The notes beneath the pieces were generated by a model. It was given only the letters and a program-made list of their open reading frames with translations, was not told where the DNA came from and made no database searches. Both the position numbers and the translations under genes were made by a program. Positions 24,337 to 31,445 of a stretch of DNA of 58,810 nt are shown here, piece by piece. The stretch's first letter is position 1; each line of letters opens with the position of its first letter. This DNA is from Thermovirga sp. (lineage in GTDB: Bacteria > Synergistota > Synergistia > Synergistales > Thermovirgaceae), in the NCBI RefSeq assembly GCF_017656375.1, contig NZ_JACDOB010000008.1, forward strand, positions 1 through 58,810, in the 5' to 3' direction.

Positions 24337-26118
24337 TTAAAGATCTAGGCGCCTCAAAGTACTTTCTTCAGGAATGCCATCTTTATTCCATCCTCTCAAA
24401 TTATAATACTCGTCTAACATCGCATCGAAAAGTTCTTTCGGCAAATTTACTTTTTGTTCTCCCCTAGGGGGCATAGGAAGGGGCTCCTGGAACATACGCC
24501 TTGGAAGGTAGTCATCTTTTCTTGAAATATTGGCTTCTCTGATATTAAAGAGTCTTATATGGTTCCATATCCTTTCCCCAGCTTGTAGGTATTCTTCTTC
24601 GCTAATATCTATACCTGCAGAATATCTAAGGCAGGGATATATCATATTTTGATCGTAAGGCAAAAAGTCACAAACTATTAATGAGAAGGCTGCTGCCCTT
24701 TCATCCTGAGTGCTTTTAACCTTAAGAGCAATTCCTTCCGTACTAAATCGGGGGAGAATACCGTCCAGCTCTGCAAGAACAGTCCATGCTCTTTGGTGGC
24801 AGCCTCCTCTGTCCGCAGTGGCGTAAGCTAGAGCCATTCCCCACGTGGCTCTAGGTTCGTACCCTGGTAGTTCCAATCCTTTTACTTCTATAGCGAAGTC
24901 TTCTGAGCCTTTTCCTATATGACCTGCAGCTTTTTTGACTCCGTCAGCTAAAATAGCCCCTAAACCTCTCCTAAGAGCTATATCTTCTAGGAGTTTGCGT
25001 TGGCCTTTGGGATCTCCGAAGGAAGGAGCATCTGGAAGTATGCCTCGGGCCTTACATTCCATGGCAAAGGCGACAATGCCCCCTGCTGATATGGAATCTA
25101 TGCCCATTTGATTACAAACAGAAATTGCCTTGGTTAATTCGGGCATGGAGTCGATTCCATTGTTGCTGCCCAAGAGGGCTATGGATTCGTATTCTACCTT
25201 TGTGTCTTTTCCATCAGCATCCAGGATCTTTCCGCATGTTATAGGACAACTGAAACATGCAACGTCTCTTTTGGTGTGATATCTCAGGTTAGCAGAAGTC
25301 AGTCCATAGATGGGGTGAAAATATCCCTGTTGGAAATTGTATGTCGGTAAGATGCCCGTTCTGCTCATGGGCTCTACCAGAGCGGAAGTGCCTACGGTAC
25401 GCCTGCGGTGAATTGCTGGAGATTCTAATGCTGCTTTTACTATGTGGGATGTTATTTCCCGAAGGTTTGTTTCGTCTTTGACCGGTATGGTGCCGGTTCC
25501 CTTCAAGGCTACTGCTTTAAGGTTTTTGCTCCCCATAACGGCCCCCGTGCCACCTCTGCCGGCTATACCAGCTCTCCAGGGATCACTATCCTTGTCGACA
25601 GTTATAGTTGCTATGGTAACAAGCTTTTCCCCAGCAGGCCCTATTACTGCTACATGGGCATCGGGGGAAGTTTCTTTTCGTATAGCTTCCACTGTTTCAT
25701 CTACTTTCATGCCCCAAACGTGATGTGCCTCTCTTATTTCTACTTTCTCGTTTTCGATCCATATGTAGGCAGGCATCGATGCTTTGCCTTTTATGGCCAA
25801 AACTTCGAAACCTGCTTTTCGCATGGCAGGGGCGAAATGGCCTCCAACGTGGCTGTCGACGTACATGTTAGTATGAGGAGATTTAGTGACTATGGTAAAC
25901 CTGCCAGATGTGGGAAAAGTTGTTCCAGTTAAGGGCCCGGTTAGAAAAAGCAGTACATTGTCCTCTCCAAGAGGGTCGGTTTCTTTCGGGATCATTTTAT
26001 CCAACAGGTAAATTCCTAGTCCTTTCCCTCCTATATATTTTCCGATCACCCTCTGATCAATTTCTTCTATCCAAGACTTTCCACTGGATAGATCTGCAAT
26101 CAGCATCCTGTAGTGCAC
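24337..26118 (-). CDS. Aldehyde:ferredoxin oxidoreductase (tungstopterin family)
   Basis: 593 aa, near the family norm of about 600. It oxidises aldehydes to acids with ferredoxin, using a tungsten-bis-pterin and a [4Fe-4S] cluster. The N-terminal domain has YIGGKGLGIYLLD and SGRFTIVTKSP. The cluster motif CFSCPITC lies near residue 300, with the fourth-ligand region DFLPYDQNMIYPCL toward the C-terminus. The GTG at 26118 is chosen because GAGGTG is about 6 nt upstream and the product then begins MHYRMLIADLSSG, like other family members. Substrate specificity is not visible. In amino-acid fermenters it typically handles aldehydes from 2-oxoacid breakdown. Confidence 0.92.
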   Translation of the reverse strand: MHYRMLIADLSSGKSWIEEIDQRVIGKYIGGKGLGIYLLDKMIPKETDPLGEDNVLLFLTGPLTGTTFPTSGRFTIVTKSPHTNMYVDSHVGGHFAPAMRKAGFEVLAIKGKASMPAYIWIENEKVEIREAHHVWGMKVDETVEAIRKETSPDAHVAVIGPAGEKLVTIATITVDKDSDPWRAGIAGRGGTGAVMGSKNLKAVALKGTGTIPVKDETNLREITSHIVKAALESPAIHRRRTVGTSALVEPMSRTGILPTYNFQQGYFHPIYGLTSANLRYHTKRDVACFSCPITCGKILDADGKDTKVEYESIALLGSNNGIDSMPELTKAISVCNQMGIDSISAGGIVAFAMECKARGILPDAPSFGDPKGQRKLLEDIALRRGLGAILADGVKKAAGHIGKGSEDFAIEVKGLELPGYEPRATWGMALAYATADRGGCHQRAWTVLAELDGILPRFSTEGIALKVKSTQDERAAAFSLIVCDFLPYDQNMIYPCLRYSAGIDISEEEYLQAGERIWNHIRLFNIREANISRKDDYLPRRMFQEPLPMPPRGEQKVNLPKELFDAMLDEYYNLRGWNKDGIPEESTLRRLDL

Positions 26119-26249
26119 AGCTATCACCTCACAAGGTCTTTTTGTCTCTGATACAATTCTACTTCATCTTATCATTATCAAAAGGAAACACGGAAGGAAT
26201 TTTTATATTTTTCTCTCAAGTACACAAAAAATTTTTACGACATAACTTC

Positions 26250-26291
26250 TTGCAAAGGAGAAAAAGAAGCGATATAATTCAACCGGTTGCA
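26250..26291 (+). promoter_or_regulatory. Promoter P1 with LacI-type operator upstream of the small-protein locus
   Basis: TTGCAA (26250-26255), a 17-bp spacer and a perfect TATAAT (26273-26278). TTCAACCGGTTGCA (26278-26291) starts on the last base of the -10 and covers the expected start site. It matches the LacI/GalR operator consensus TGNAANCGNTTNCA at every conserved position except the second. The LacI-type gene at 22443 has a related sequence in the same position at its own promoter. Confidence 0.65.
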
Positions 26292-26341
26292 TAAACTAAA
26301 GGGTTTGTATCGTTTAAAATCAAGTAAATAATAAACTAAAG
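26291..26341 (+). repeat. Direct repeat ATAAACTAAAG, two copies 40 bp apart
   Basis: Identical 11-mers at 26291-26301 and 26331-26341. The second copy runs into the TTGACA of promoter P2. The 40-bp spacing is close to four helical turns, so both lie on one DNA face. The 7-base core ACTAAAG also abuts TTGACA at 16299-16311. Confidence 0.6.
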
Positions 26342-26370
26342 TTGACAAAATCAAGGATGGCTGGTATAAA
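26342..26370 (+). promoter_or_regulatory. Promoter P2 of the small-protein locus
   Basis: TTGACA at 26342-26347 and TATAAA at 26365-26370 with a 17-bp spacer, a near-consensus sigma-70 promoter. Start expected near 26377, giving a leader of about 154 nt before the 61-codon gene. Confidence 0.75.
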
Positions 26371-26397
26371 TTACCGCAAGCAGTTGTAAAAGGGGGA

Positions 26398-26466
26398 ATG
26401 AAGTTGCTGAAAGGTTTAAGGAATTGTGGTTTTGTGCTTTACCCAGAGCCTGGACGAATAAGATGA
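26398..26466 (+). CDS. Candidate 22-codon leader peptide
   Basis: The ATG at 26398 is preceded by AAAAGGGGGA, a purine-rich but closely placed ribosome-binding site. The frame runs MKLLKGLRNCGF and ends with VLYPEPGRIR before TGA at 26464. No homologue is known to me. Its stop is 5 bases before the left arm of a hairpin that pairs with the ribosome-binding site of the next gene. Terminating ribosomes would cover that arm, which is the geometry of translational-coupling leader peptides. Coding status rests only on position and start signals. Confidence 0.35.
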   Translation: MKLLKGLRNCGFVLYPEPGRIR

Positions 26467-26471
26467 ACCTG

Positions 26472-26523
26472 CCCGTTTTGAGATTGTATTGGAAGGCCGA
26501 TCGATGATTATAAAAACGGGAGG
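26472..26523 (+). promoter_or_regulatory. Hairpin that can sequester the Shine-Dalgarno of the 61-aa gene
   Basis: CCCGTTTT (26472-26479) is exactly complementary to AAAACGGG (26513-26520). The right arm contains the first half of the Shine-Dalgarno GGGAGG (26518-26523) that serves the ATG at 26531. The loop is 33 nt, so stability is moderate. The left arm follows the stop of the leader ORF. Confidence 0.5.
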
Positions 26524-26530
26524 GATAAAG

Positions 26531-26716
26531 ATGTGGATTAAAGATCAGAATGGTAATTGGTATATGGCAAGCCAAAGTATCATAAAGGAAGCTTCTTTAA
26601 ATAATAATATTTGGATCAAGGATGGCAACGGCCAATGGCTTTTGGCTAAACCCAATAGTATGCCTAGTATGAAAACGGAAATTGGGGAATCTTATTATGT
26701 GATAGAGTCTTTTTGA
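26531..26716 (+). CDS. 61-aa protein with an internal W-I-K-D-x-N-G repeat, unknown function
   Basis: GGGAGG lies 7 nt before the ATG at 26531. An in-frame TTG at 26489 has no such signal. Residues 2-13 (WIKDQNGNWYMA) and 28-39 (WIKDGNGQWLLA) are repeats identical at 8 of 12 positions, joined by a short helix-like linker and followed by a polar tail. There is no signal peptide or membrane segment. The W-x-K-D-x-x-G-x-W pattern recalls choline/cell-wall-binding repeats, but the protein is cytosolic by appearance and this may be chance. It has its own promoters, a regulated leader and a strong terminator, so it is a monocistronic unit. Function not recognised. Confidence 0.65.
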   Translation: MWIKDQNGNWYMASQSIIKEASLNNNIWIKDGNGQWLLAKPNSMPSMKTEIGESYYVIESF

Positions 26717-26767
26717 GACGCGTAAAATATGACTGCAGCTTAAAACAATAGTGTAATAGTAAAATGC

Positions 26768-26795
26768 ATAGGCGCCCAAGGGCGCCTATTTTTTA
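26768..26795 (+). terminator. Rho-independent terminator after the 61-aa gene
   Basis: Inverted repeat ATAGGCGCCC and GGGCGCCTAT with two bases between the arms, followed by six T residues. It is very GC-rich against its surroundings. The following gene therefore needs its own promoter. Confidence 0.9.
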
Positions 26796-26886
26796 TATTA
26801 TTGCTATAATGGCGAGGTATTCCAACCCAGCTATAATACTAAGCATAGTTATGGTTTCTTTAATATTTTCTGAAAGGGGCAAGAGT

Positions 26887-27480
26887 ATGATAATAGGATA
26901 CTTTGATGGCGCATCTAGAGGAAATCCAGGAGAAGCCGGGGCTGGAGCCTGCATCGTGGATTTTGATAAGGGGCAAGTTCTATGGAAAGAATCTAAATAT
27001 CTTGGTAAGAGAACCAACAACGAAGCAGAGTATGAAGCTTTGATCCTTTTACTTAGAGAGTTGCTTCAGCGGAAACTATTTAATTGTGTAGTTAAAGGTG
27101 ACAGTAAATTGGTTGTCAATCAAATGCTTGGCGAGTGGAAGGTGAGAGAGCCTAGGCTTTTGCCCTTGGCCGAAGAGGCAAAGCTCTTGATAGAAAAAAC
27201 CAGAGCCCGGCTTCAGTGGATCCCAAGGCAGGAAAATAGCCTCGCTGACAGCCTTTCCAACCAGGCCATAGATGAAGCCAAAAAAAGCAAAAAACAAACC
27301 GATCATGATGTAGCAAAAGTGGTTGCCCGCATGGTGTCAGATTATATATTTGTCGTAAGGGATGGGCAGGAAGAGTATGCGGTGGACTTGAAACATAAAA
27401 ACTGTAGTTGCCCTAGTTTTGCCGTTGAAAAAAACTGCGTCCACATGGAGGAAGCCCTAAAGGAGAAAAATCAAAAATAA
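26887..27480 (+). CDS. RNase HI-like domain fused to a SWIM zinc finger
   Basis: 197 aa. The N-terminal 130 residues are a compact RNase HI with the catalytic set D7 (YFDGASRGN), E46 (NNEAEYEAL), D72 (KGDSKLV) and D121 (NSLADSLSN). It should cleave RNA in RNA-DNA hybrids. The C-terminus has a SWIM-type CxCx8CxH motif: C173, C175, C184, H186, a zinc site that in other proteins binds nucleic acid or protein. ATG 26887 follows GAAAGGGG. The longer frame upstream runs through the terminator and is rejected. It may be co-transcribed with the ABC permease 45 bp downstream, with no evident functional link. Confidence 0.8.
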   Translation: MIIGYFDGASRGNPGEAGAGACIVDFDKGQVLWKESKYLGKRTNNEAEYEALILLLRELLQRKLFNCVVKGDSKLVVNQMLGEWKVREPRLLPLAEEAKLLIEKTRARLQWIPRQENSLADSLSNQAIDEAKKSKKQTDHDVAKVVARMVSDYIFVVRDGQEEYAVDLKHKNCSCPSFAVEKNCVHMEEALKEKNQK

Positions 27481-27525
27481 GCGTGGAGCATACATAAAAC
27501 AAAATATTCCAAGGTAGGTTTTTAG

Positions 27526-28521
27526 ATGATTCTTAAGAGGTGTAGTAAAAGCTTCATTGGTTACGTTATTCTTTCAATAGGTTTAGTTTTATGTGTTTTG
27601 TGGTCCCTTGCCGTTGGAGAAGCTAAGATACCCGTAAAGCAAGTTTTTGCAATTTTGGGCAATGTTTTGGGGTTTGTTCCCTCAACAGGAGCTGAAATTA
27701 CGGATAGGTTGATTCTTTTGGATATAAGGCTTCCCAGGGTTCTTTCAGCTTTATTGGTCGGAGCTTGTCTTTCATGTAGTGGAGTAATATACCAGGGACT
27801 TTTGATGAATGTCCTGGCTGAGCCTTACACTCTAGGTGTGGCTACAGGAGCAGCTTTTGGGGCTTCCTTTGCCTTAGTTTTAAATTTGAGGCCCATAGCA
27901 TTATTTGCCTTTGCAGGTGGAGCAGCTTCTCTTTTGATATCCATATTTTTGAGCGGAGGAAAATCAAGGATAAGGAATTCTACGCGCCTCATCCTCGCTG
28001 GAGTAGTAGTAAGCAGCATCCTAAGTGCCGGCATAACTTTGTTGAAGGCTCTCGCTGGCCAACAGGCCTCAGTTATTGTCTTTTGGCTTCTAGGAAGCTT
28101 TTCTGCGGCTGATTGGACCCAGGTCATGTTGGTTTTGCTATCAGCTTTTTCAGTATTGGTGGTAGGGGTTTGTTATTCCAGGGATATGGACATTATAGCC
28201 TCTGGAGGGCCAGCAGATGCTTTGGGGGTTGACGAGAAAAAAACCAGGATGCTTCTTTTATTTGTAAGCTCCCTTGCAACCTCGATAGCAGTATCTACTT
28301 GTGGAATTATAGGGTTTGTTGGATTGGTGGTTCCCCATTTGTTGAGGCTTATCTTTGGCCCCGAACACAGGCGGCTTGTCGTGATGGCCTTCCTCGGAGG
28401 AGGAATTTTGCTTGTTGTAGCAGATACATTTTCTAGAATGTTGGGAGAGCTGCCCATTGGTGTTTTGACGGCTCTTACAGGAGGGCCTATGTTCTGTTTT
28501 CTCCTATGGAGGGAAAGGTAG
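27526..28521 (+). CDS. FecCD/BtuC-type ABC transporter permease (iron-chelate, heme or cobalamin)
   Basis: 331 aa, very hydrophobic, about ten transmembrane helices as in the BtuC/FecCD family. Family blocks include LDIRLPRVLSALLVGACLSCSG, the GVATGAAFGA segment, and GIIGFVGLVVPHLLRL with TFSRMLGELPIGVLTALTGGP near the C-terminus. The ATPase gene follows directly. No substrate-binding protein gene is adjacent, so it must lie elsewhere. Cargo cannot be told from the permease. The neighbouring feoAB and Fe-S genes favour iron, while a cobalamin adenosyltransferase about 26 kb away leaves corrinoid possible. Confidence 0.88.
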   Translation: MILKRCSKSFIGYVILSIGLVLCVLWSLAVGEAKIPVKQVFAILGNVLGFVPSTGAEITDRLILLDIRLPRVLSALLVGACLSCSGVIYQGLLMNVLAEPYTLGVATGAAFGASFALVLNLRPIALFAFAGGAASLLISIFLSGGKSRIRNSTRLILAGVVVSSILSAGITLLKALAGQQASVIVFWLLGSFSAADWTQVMLVLLSAFSVLVVGVCYSRDMDIIASGGPADALGVDEKKTRMLLLFVSSLATSIAVSTCGIIGFVGLVVPHLLRLIFGPEHRRLVVMAFLGGGILLVVADTFSRMLGELPIGVLTALTGGPMFCFLLWRER

Positions 28522-28526
28522 AAACA

Positions 28527-29321
28527 ATGGAGTCAAGCAATAAGGCTTTGGAAATTAAGAATATGAGCGTAATTATGGGAGGAAAGGCGATTTTACACTC
28601 TATCAGCTTTGATGTGAGATATGGTGAAATATTGAGTCTCTTGGGACCCAACGGTAGTGGGAAGAGTACTCTTATAGGTGCAGCAGCAGGAATAGGAATA
28701 AAGACTAGCGGAGAGGTCCTTCTTGAAGGAATAGATATAGGTAAGATTTCCAAAAAGGAACTTGCTCAAAAGATAGCTGTAGTTCCTCAGCAGAATTATT
28801 TCCACATGCCCTTTAAGGTTATTGAGGTCGTGTTGATGGGCAGATATTCTTATGCGGGGAAATTCAGCAGTTTAAAGACTCAAGATTACGATATAGCCCG
28901 GAAAAGCTTGGAAGCTGTGGATTTAAGTGGTTTTGACAATAGGCTAGTTACAGAGCTTTCGGGAGGAGAAGCGCAAAGGGTTGCGATAGCAAGAGCACTA
29001 GCTCAGGAGGCGAAAATCCTATTGATGGATGAACCTACCAGCGCATTGGATCCTAAACACGCTCTTTCGTTGTTTAAGCTCATTACGAACCTGAAAGGCA
29101 AAGGTTATGCCATATTACTAGCCATGCACGATGTTAATTCTGCCCTTTTATGGTCTAGCCGGATCATGTTCCTTAAGAAAGGTAAAACCTTCTGTATTAA
29201 AAGGCCTGAAGAGGTAGATGAGGGAGTCTTAGAAGGGGTATTTGGTGTAGAGTGGGTCAAGTATACCCTACCTTCTGTTGGAGAAGTTGCGTTCCCCGCA
29301 GATGAGTGCGGAGAACGCTAA
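28527..29321 (+). CDS. FecE/BtuD-type ABC transporter ATP-binding protein
   Basis: About 264 aa. Walker A GPNGSGKSTL, Q-loop VVPQQN, signature LSGGEAQRVAIARALAQ, Walker B ILLMDEPTSALDP and switch His AMHDVN are intact. It energises the permease encoded just upstream. The ATG at 28527 is preferred because AAAGG lies 8 nt before it. An ATG at 28506 inside the permease gene is an alternative that adds seven residues. The gene's 3' end contains an inverted repeat that may act as terminator against the convergent feoB. Confidence 0.9.
   Translation: MESSNKALEIKNMSVIMGGKAILHSISFDVRYGEILSLLGPNGSGKSTLIGAAAGIGIKTSGEVLLEGIDIGKISKKELAQKIAVVPQQNYFHMPFKVIEVVLMGRYSYAGKFSSLKTQDYDIARKSLEAVDLSGFDNRLVTELSGGEAQRVAIARALAQEAKILLMDEPTSALDPKHALSLFKLITNLKGKGYAILLAMHDVNSALLWSSRIMFLKKGKTFCIKRPEEVDEGVLEGVFGVEWVKYTLPSVGEVAFPADECGER
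29289..29318. terminator. Possible terminator hairpin at the 3' end of the ABC ATPase gene
   Basis: GCGTTCCCCGCA (29289-29300) and TGCGGAGAACGC (29307-29318) pair over 12 positions with one mismatch around a 6-nt loop. It lies inside the last codons, between convergent transcripts. No proper T tract follows. Confidence 0.4.
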
Positions 29322-29332
29322 AACATTTTGTG

Positions 29333-31135
29333 TTATGCCAGCAAGAAAAGGAGTCTCAATGTGGCTCCTGATAGGATCGCTGTTACAAGCATTATGCTCA
29401 AGCTTAGCATCATCTTTTTAAAGCCCAATTCCTTGAAAAGCACGATGAAAGTGGCTATACATGGGAAAGTCATGGATAACATAACTACAGAGATGACCAT
29501 CTCTTGAGATGTTAAGTTTAAAGGTAAAAGCATCCCTACAGCTACGTCTTTTCTGAGCAACCCTAATATGATTGGGCCTGCTGTTGAAGCTGGAAGCCCA
29601 AGGACTGTATTGAAAAAGGGAGCTAAAAAGTTTGATATAAGGTTCATTGCCCCCGATATGTAAAGGAGGTTTACTAATAAAACGCCAAACATAACAAGTG
29701 GAATAGCCTCAAACAGGAAGCCCTTCACCCTAAACCACAGCTTTAATCCGATCCCCCTCAGAGAAGGTAATCTGTAAGGTGGTATTTCTATTATAAGCTC
29801 CGGACTATAGCCTGGGAGTAAAATGTTAAGAAGCCTTCCTAAAATGATCCATGTTACAGCGAGGGAACCATATACAATTACTACGTATTTTCCCCCAAAT
29901 CCCCCTAAGGCACCGAAGATCATGGCTTGGAGGCTTGTACAGGGTATTGCTATAGAAATCAATGTCGAGGCGATGAATCTCTCCCTTGGAGATTCTAGCA
30001 CCCTGGTTGCTAATACTCCTGGCACGTTACATCCTAATCCTAGCAGGTTTGGAACTATAGCGAATCCGTGTAACCCAACTCTGTGCATCAGTGAGTCGAA
30101 CAAGACCGCTAGTCGGGGCAGGTATCCTGAATCCTCCAGTAAGCTCAATACGGTATAAAAGGCTACGATATAGGGCAAAACCATCACGATTGGGACATAT
30201 ATTCCTGTCGTGAATAATCCAAAGCTTTGTTCAAAATCCAGACTCCCGTTTATCAAGGAGCCCAAAAGCAAGGAATGTATGATGCCTTCTTGGTTCATGC
30301 TTTTTGAAATATTTTCTAACAGGGGGAGCACAAAGGAAGAGAAGAAAGGGTCCAATATGTAGTTTATAATTCCTTCTCCAATTCTTCGAATGGCAAAGAA
30401 GCTTGTAGCAATAACGGCCACTCCTACTAGGACGCCCCAAAGAGGGTTGATGGTTATGTCTTCTAGCCTGTCTTTTGCAGTGTGATGCCTGTGATGTGCT
30501 TTTTGTACTTTCATTACTATATTACCTATGGTCTTCCAGCGGTCTTCATCGCTCTGCGGTTTGATGTGAGACTTTTTAGCTTCTTTTAGGCGGCTGACTA
30601 GCTCCTTTATACCTCTGCCTGCAAGGGCAACTGTTGGAACTACAGGTACCCCTAAAGCTTCTTCAAGAGCTTTGATATCTATTTCTATGCCTTTGTGCCT
30701 TGCTTCGTCCACCATGTTTAGAGCCACTATAGCTTTTCCCCCAAGTTCCAGAACTTGAAGGGCCAGATATAAATTTCTTTCCAAGGCACCTGCATCTAGA
30801 ACTATCACAACTATATCAGAGTCACCCATGATTATCCGCTTAGCTACTTCTTCAGCTTCATTGGTTGGGTTCAATGTGTATGTTCCAGGGACATCAATGA
30901 GGATATAATTTTGGCCTTCGTGTCTTAAGTTCCCTTGAGTAAAGCTTATGGTCGTTCCTGGGAAATTGGAGGAAATAGCGTGAACCCCAGTCAATCTGCT
31001 GAAAACAGCGCTCTTGCCTACGTTTGGGTTTCCCACTAAGAGGATTTTTTGGGGTTTGCTGTCAACTTCTCCACATTTGACATGGCACCCGTTGCAGGAT
31101 TCCGTTTTATGGCAGCCAAAGCATGGAAACTTCAT
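29333..31135 (-). CDS. feoB: Ferrous iron transporter FeoB
   Basis: 600 aa. A G domain with GNPNVGKS (G1), DVPGTYTL (G3) and ALNMVDEA (NxxD, G4) is followed by the membrane domain with two Gate segments, including LPRLAVLFD and GCNVPGVLATR. It moves Fe(II) across the inner membrane. It is at the short end for FeoB. An N-terminal extension carries five cysteines (C5, C8, C14, C17, C21) before the G domain, unlike Escherichia coli FeoB, possibly a metal-binding or redox element. It overlaps feoA by 4 nt and both are read from the operator-bearing promoter at 31446-31475. Confidence 0.95.
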   Translation of the reverse strand: MKFPCFGCHKTESCNGCHVKCGEVDSKPQKILLVGNPNVGKSAVFSRLTGVHAISSNFPGTTISFTQGNLRHEGQNYILIDVPGTYTLNPTNEAEEVAKRIIMGDSDIVVIVLDAGALERNLYLALQVLELGGKAIVALNMVDEARHKGIEIDIKALEEALGVPVVPTVALAGRGIKELVSRLKEAKKSHIKPQSDEDRWKTIGNIVMKVQKAHHRHHTAKDRLEDITINPLWGVLVGVAVIATSFFAIRRIGEGIINYILDPFFSSFVLPLLENISKSMNQEGIIHSLLLGSLINGSLDFEQSFGLFTTGIYVPIVMVLPYIVAFYTVLSLLEDSGYLPRLAVLFDSLMHRVGLHGFAIVPNLLGLGCNVPGVLATRVLESPRERFIASTLISIAIPCTSLQAMIFGALGGFGGKYVVIVYGSLAVTWIILGRLLNILLPGYSPELIIEIPPYRLPSLRGIGLKLWFRVKGFLFEAIPLVMFGVLLVNLLYISGAMNLISNFLAPFFNTVLGLPASTAGPIILGLLRKDVAVGMLLPLNLTSQEMVISVVMLSMTFPCIATFIVLFKELGFKKMMLSLSIMLVTAILSGATLRLLFLLA

Positions 31136-31380
31136 AGCTTTTCTCCTTTTTTATCAAGGGGCTCTATGATTATTCTCTCGCTCATGCCATGGCCTATGGC
31201 TATCTGTCTCCCATCAAGGGAAATGGTGATTGGTCCCCTGAAGGGCATTCCCGAGACTTTTTCTATTATTTTTCCAGGCCTTAATCCCAGGGCTTCAATG
31301 CGTCTTCCGCATAAGCCTGGGGGTAGAGAAACTATTTTGGCTTTTTGACCATTTTTTAATAAATGAAGTTTTGCGCTCAT
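31132..31380 (-). CDS. feoA: Ferrous iron transport accessory protein FeoA
   Basis: 82 aa, an SH3-like FeoA domain with KAKIVSLPPGLCGRRIEALGL and a closing IAIGHGMSERIIIEPL. FeoA binds FeoB and is needed for full iron uptake. The ATG at 31380 is used because AAGGAGGT precedes it by about 5 nt. An in-frame ATG at 31395 is upstream of that site. Confidence 0.92.
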   Translation of the reverse strand: MSAKLHLLKNGQKAKIVSLPPGLCGRRIEALGLRPGKIIEKVSGMPFRGPITISLDGRQIAIGHGMSERIIIEPLDKKGEKL

Positions 31381-31445
31381 GGCTACCTCCTTCATAGATT
31401 GGACAAGGCCTTACTATATGAAAGTTAGCCTTACCGAACTTTTGT

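Larger units (their letters stand above)
26119..26397. other. 279-base intergenic control region between AOR (minus) and the small-protein locus (plus)
   Basis: No coding feature is supported. The left half is very AT-rich and should hold the minus-strand promoter of the aldehyde:ferredoxin oxidoreductase, but I cannot assign one with confidence. The right half contains two plus-strand promoters, a LacI-type operator and an 11-bp direct repeat, listed separately. Confidence 0.7.

Noticed and set aside
26168-26179. Fur-like sequence CTTATCATTATC in the aldehyde oxidoreductase upstream region
   Set aside because: Only two of three GATAAT-type hexamers are present in an AT-rich region and no promoter could be matched to it.
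26764-26886. N-terminal extension of the RNase H-SWIM gene
   Set aside because: The extension is encoded by the terminator hairpin and adjacent AT-rich DNA. GAAAGGGG and the conserved YFDGASRGN start support ATG 26887.
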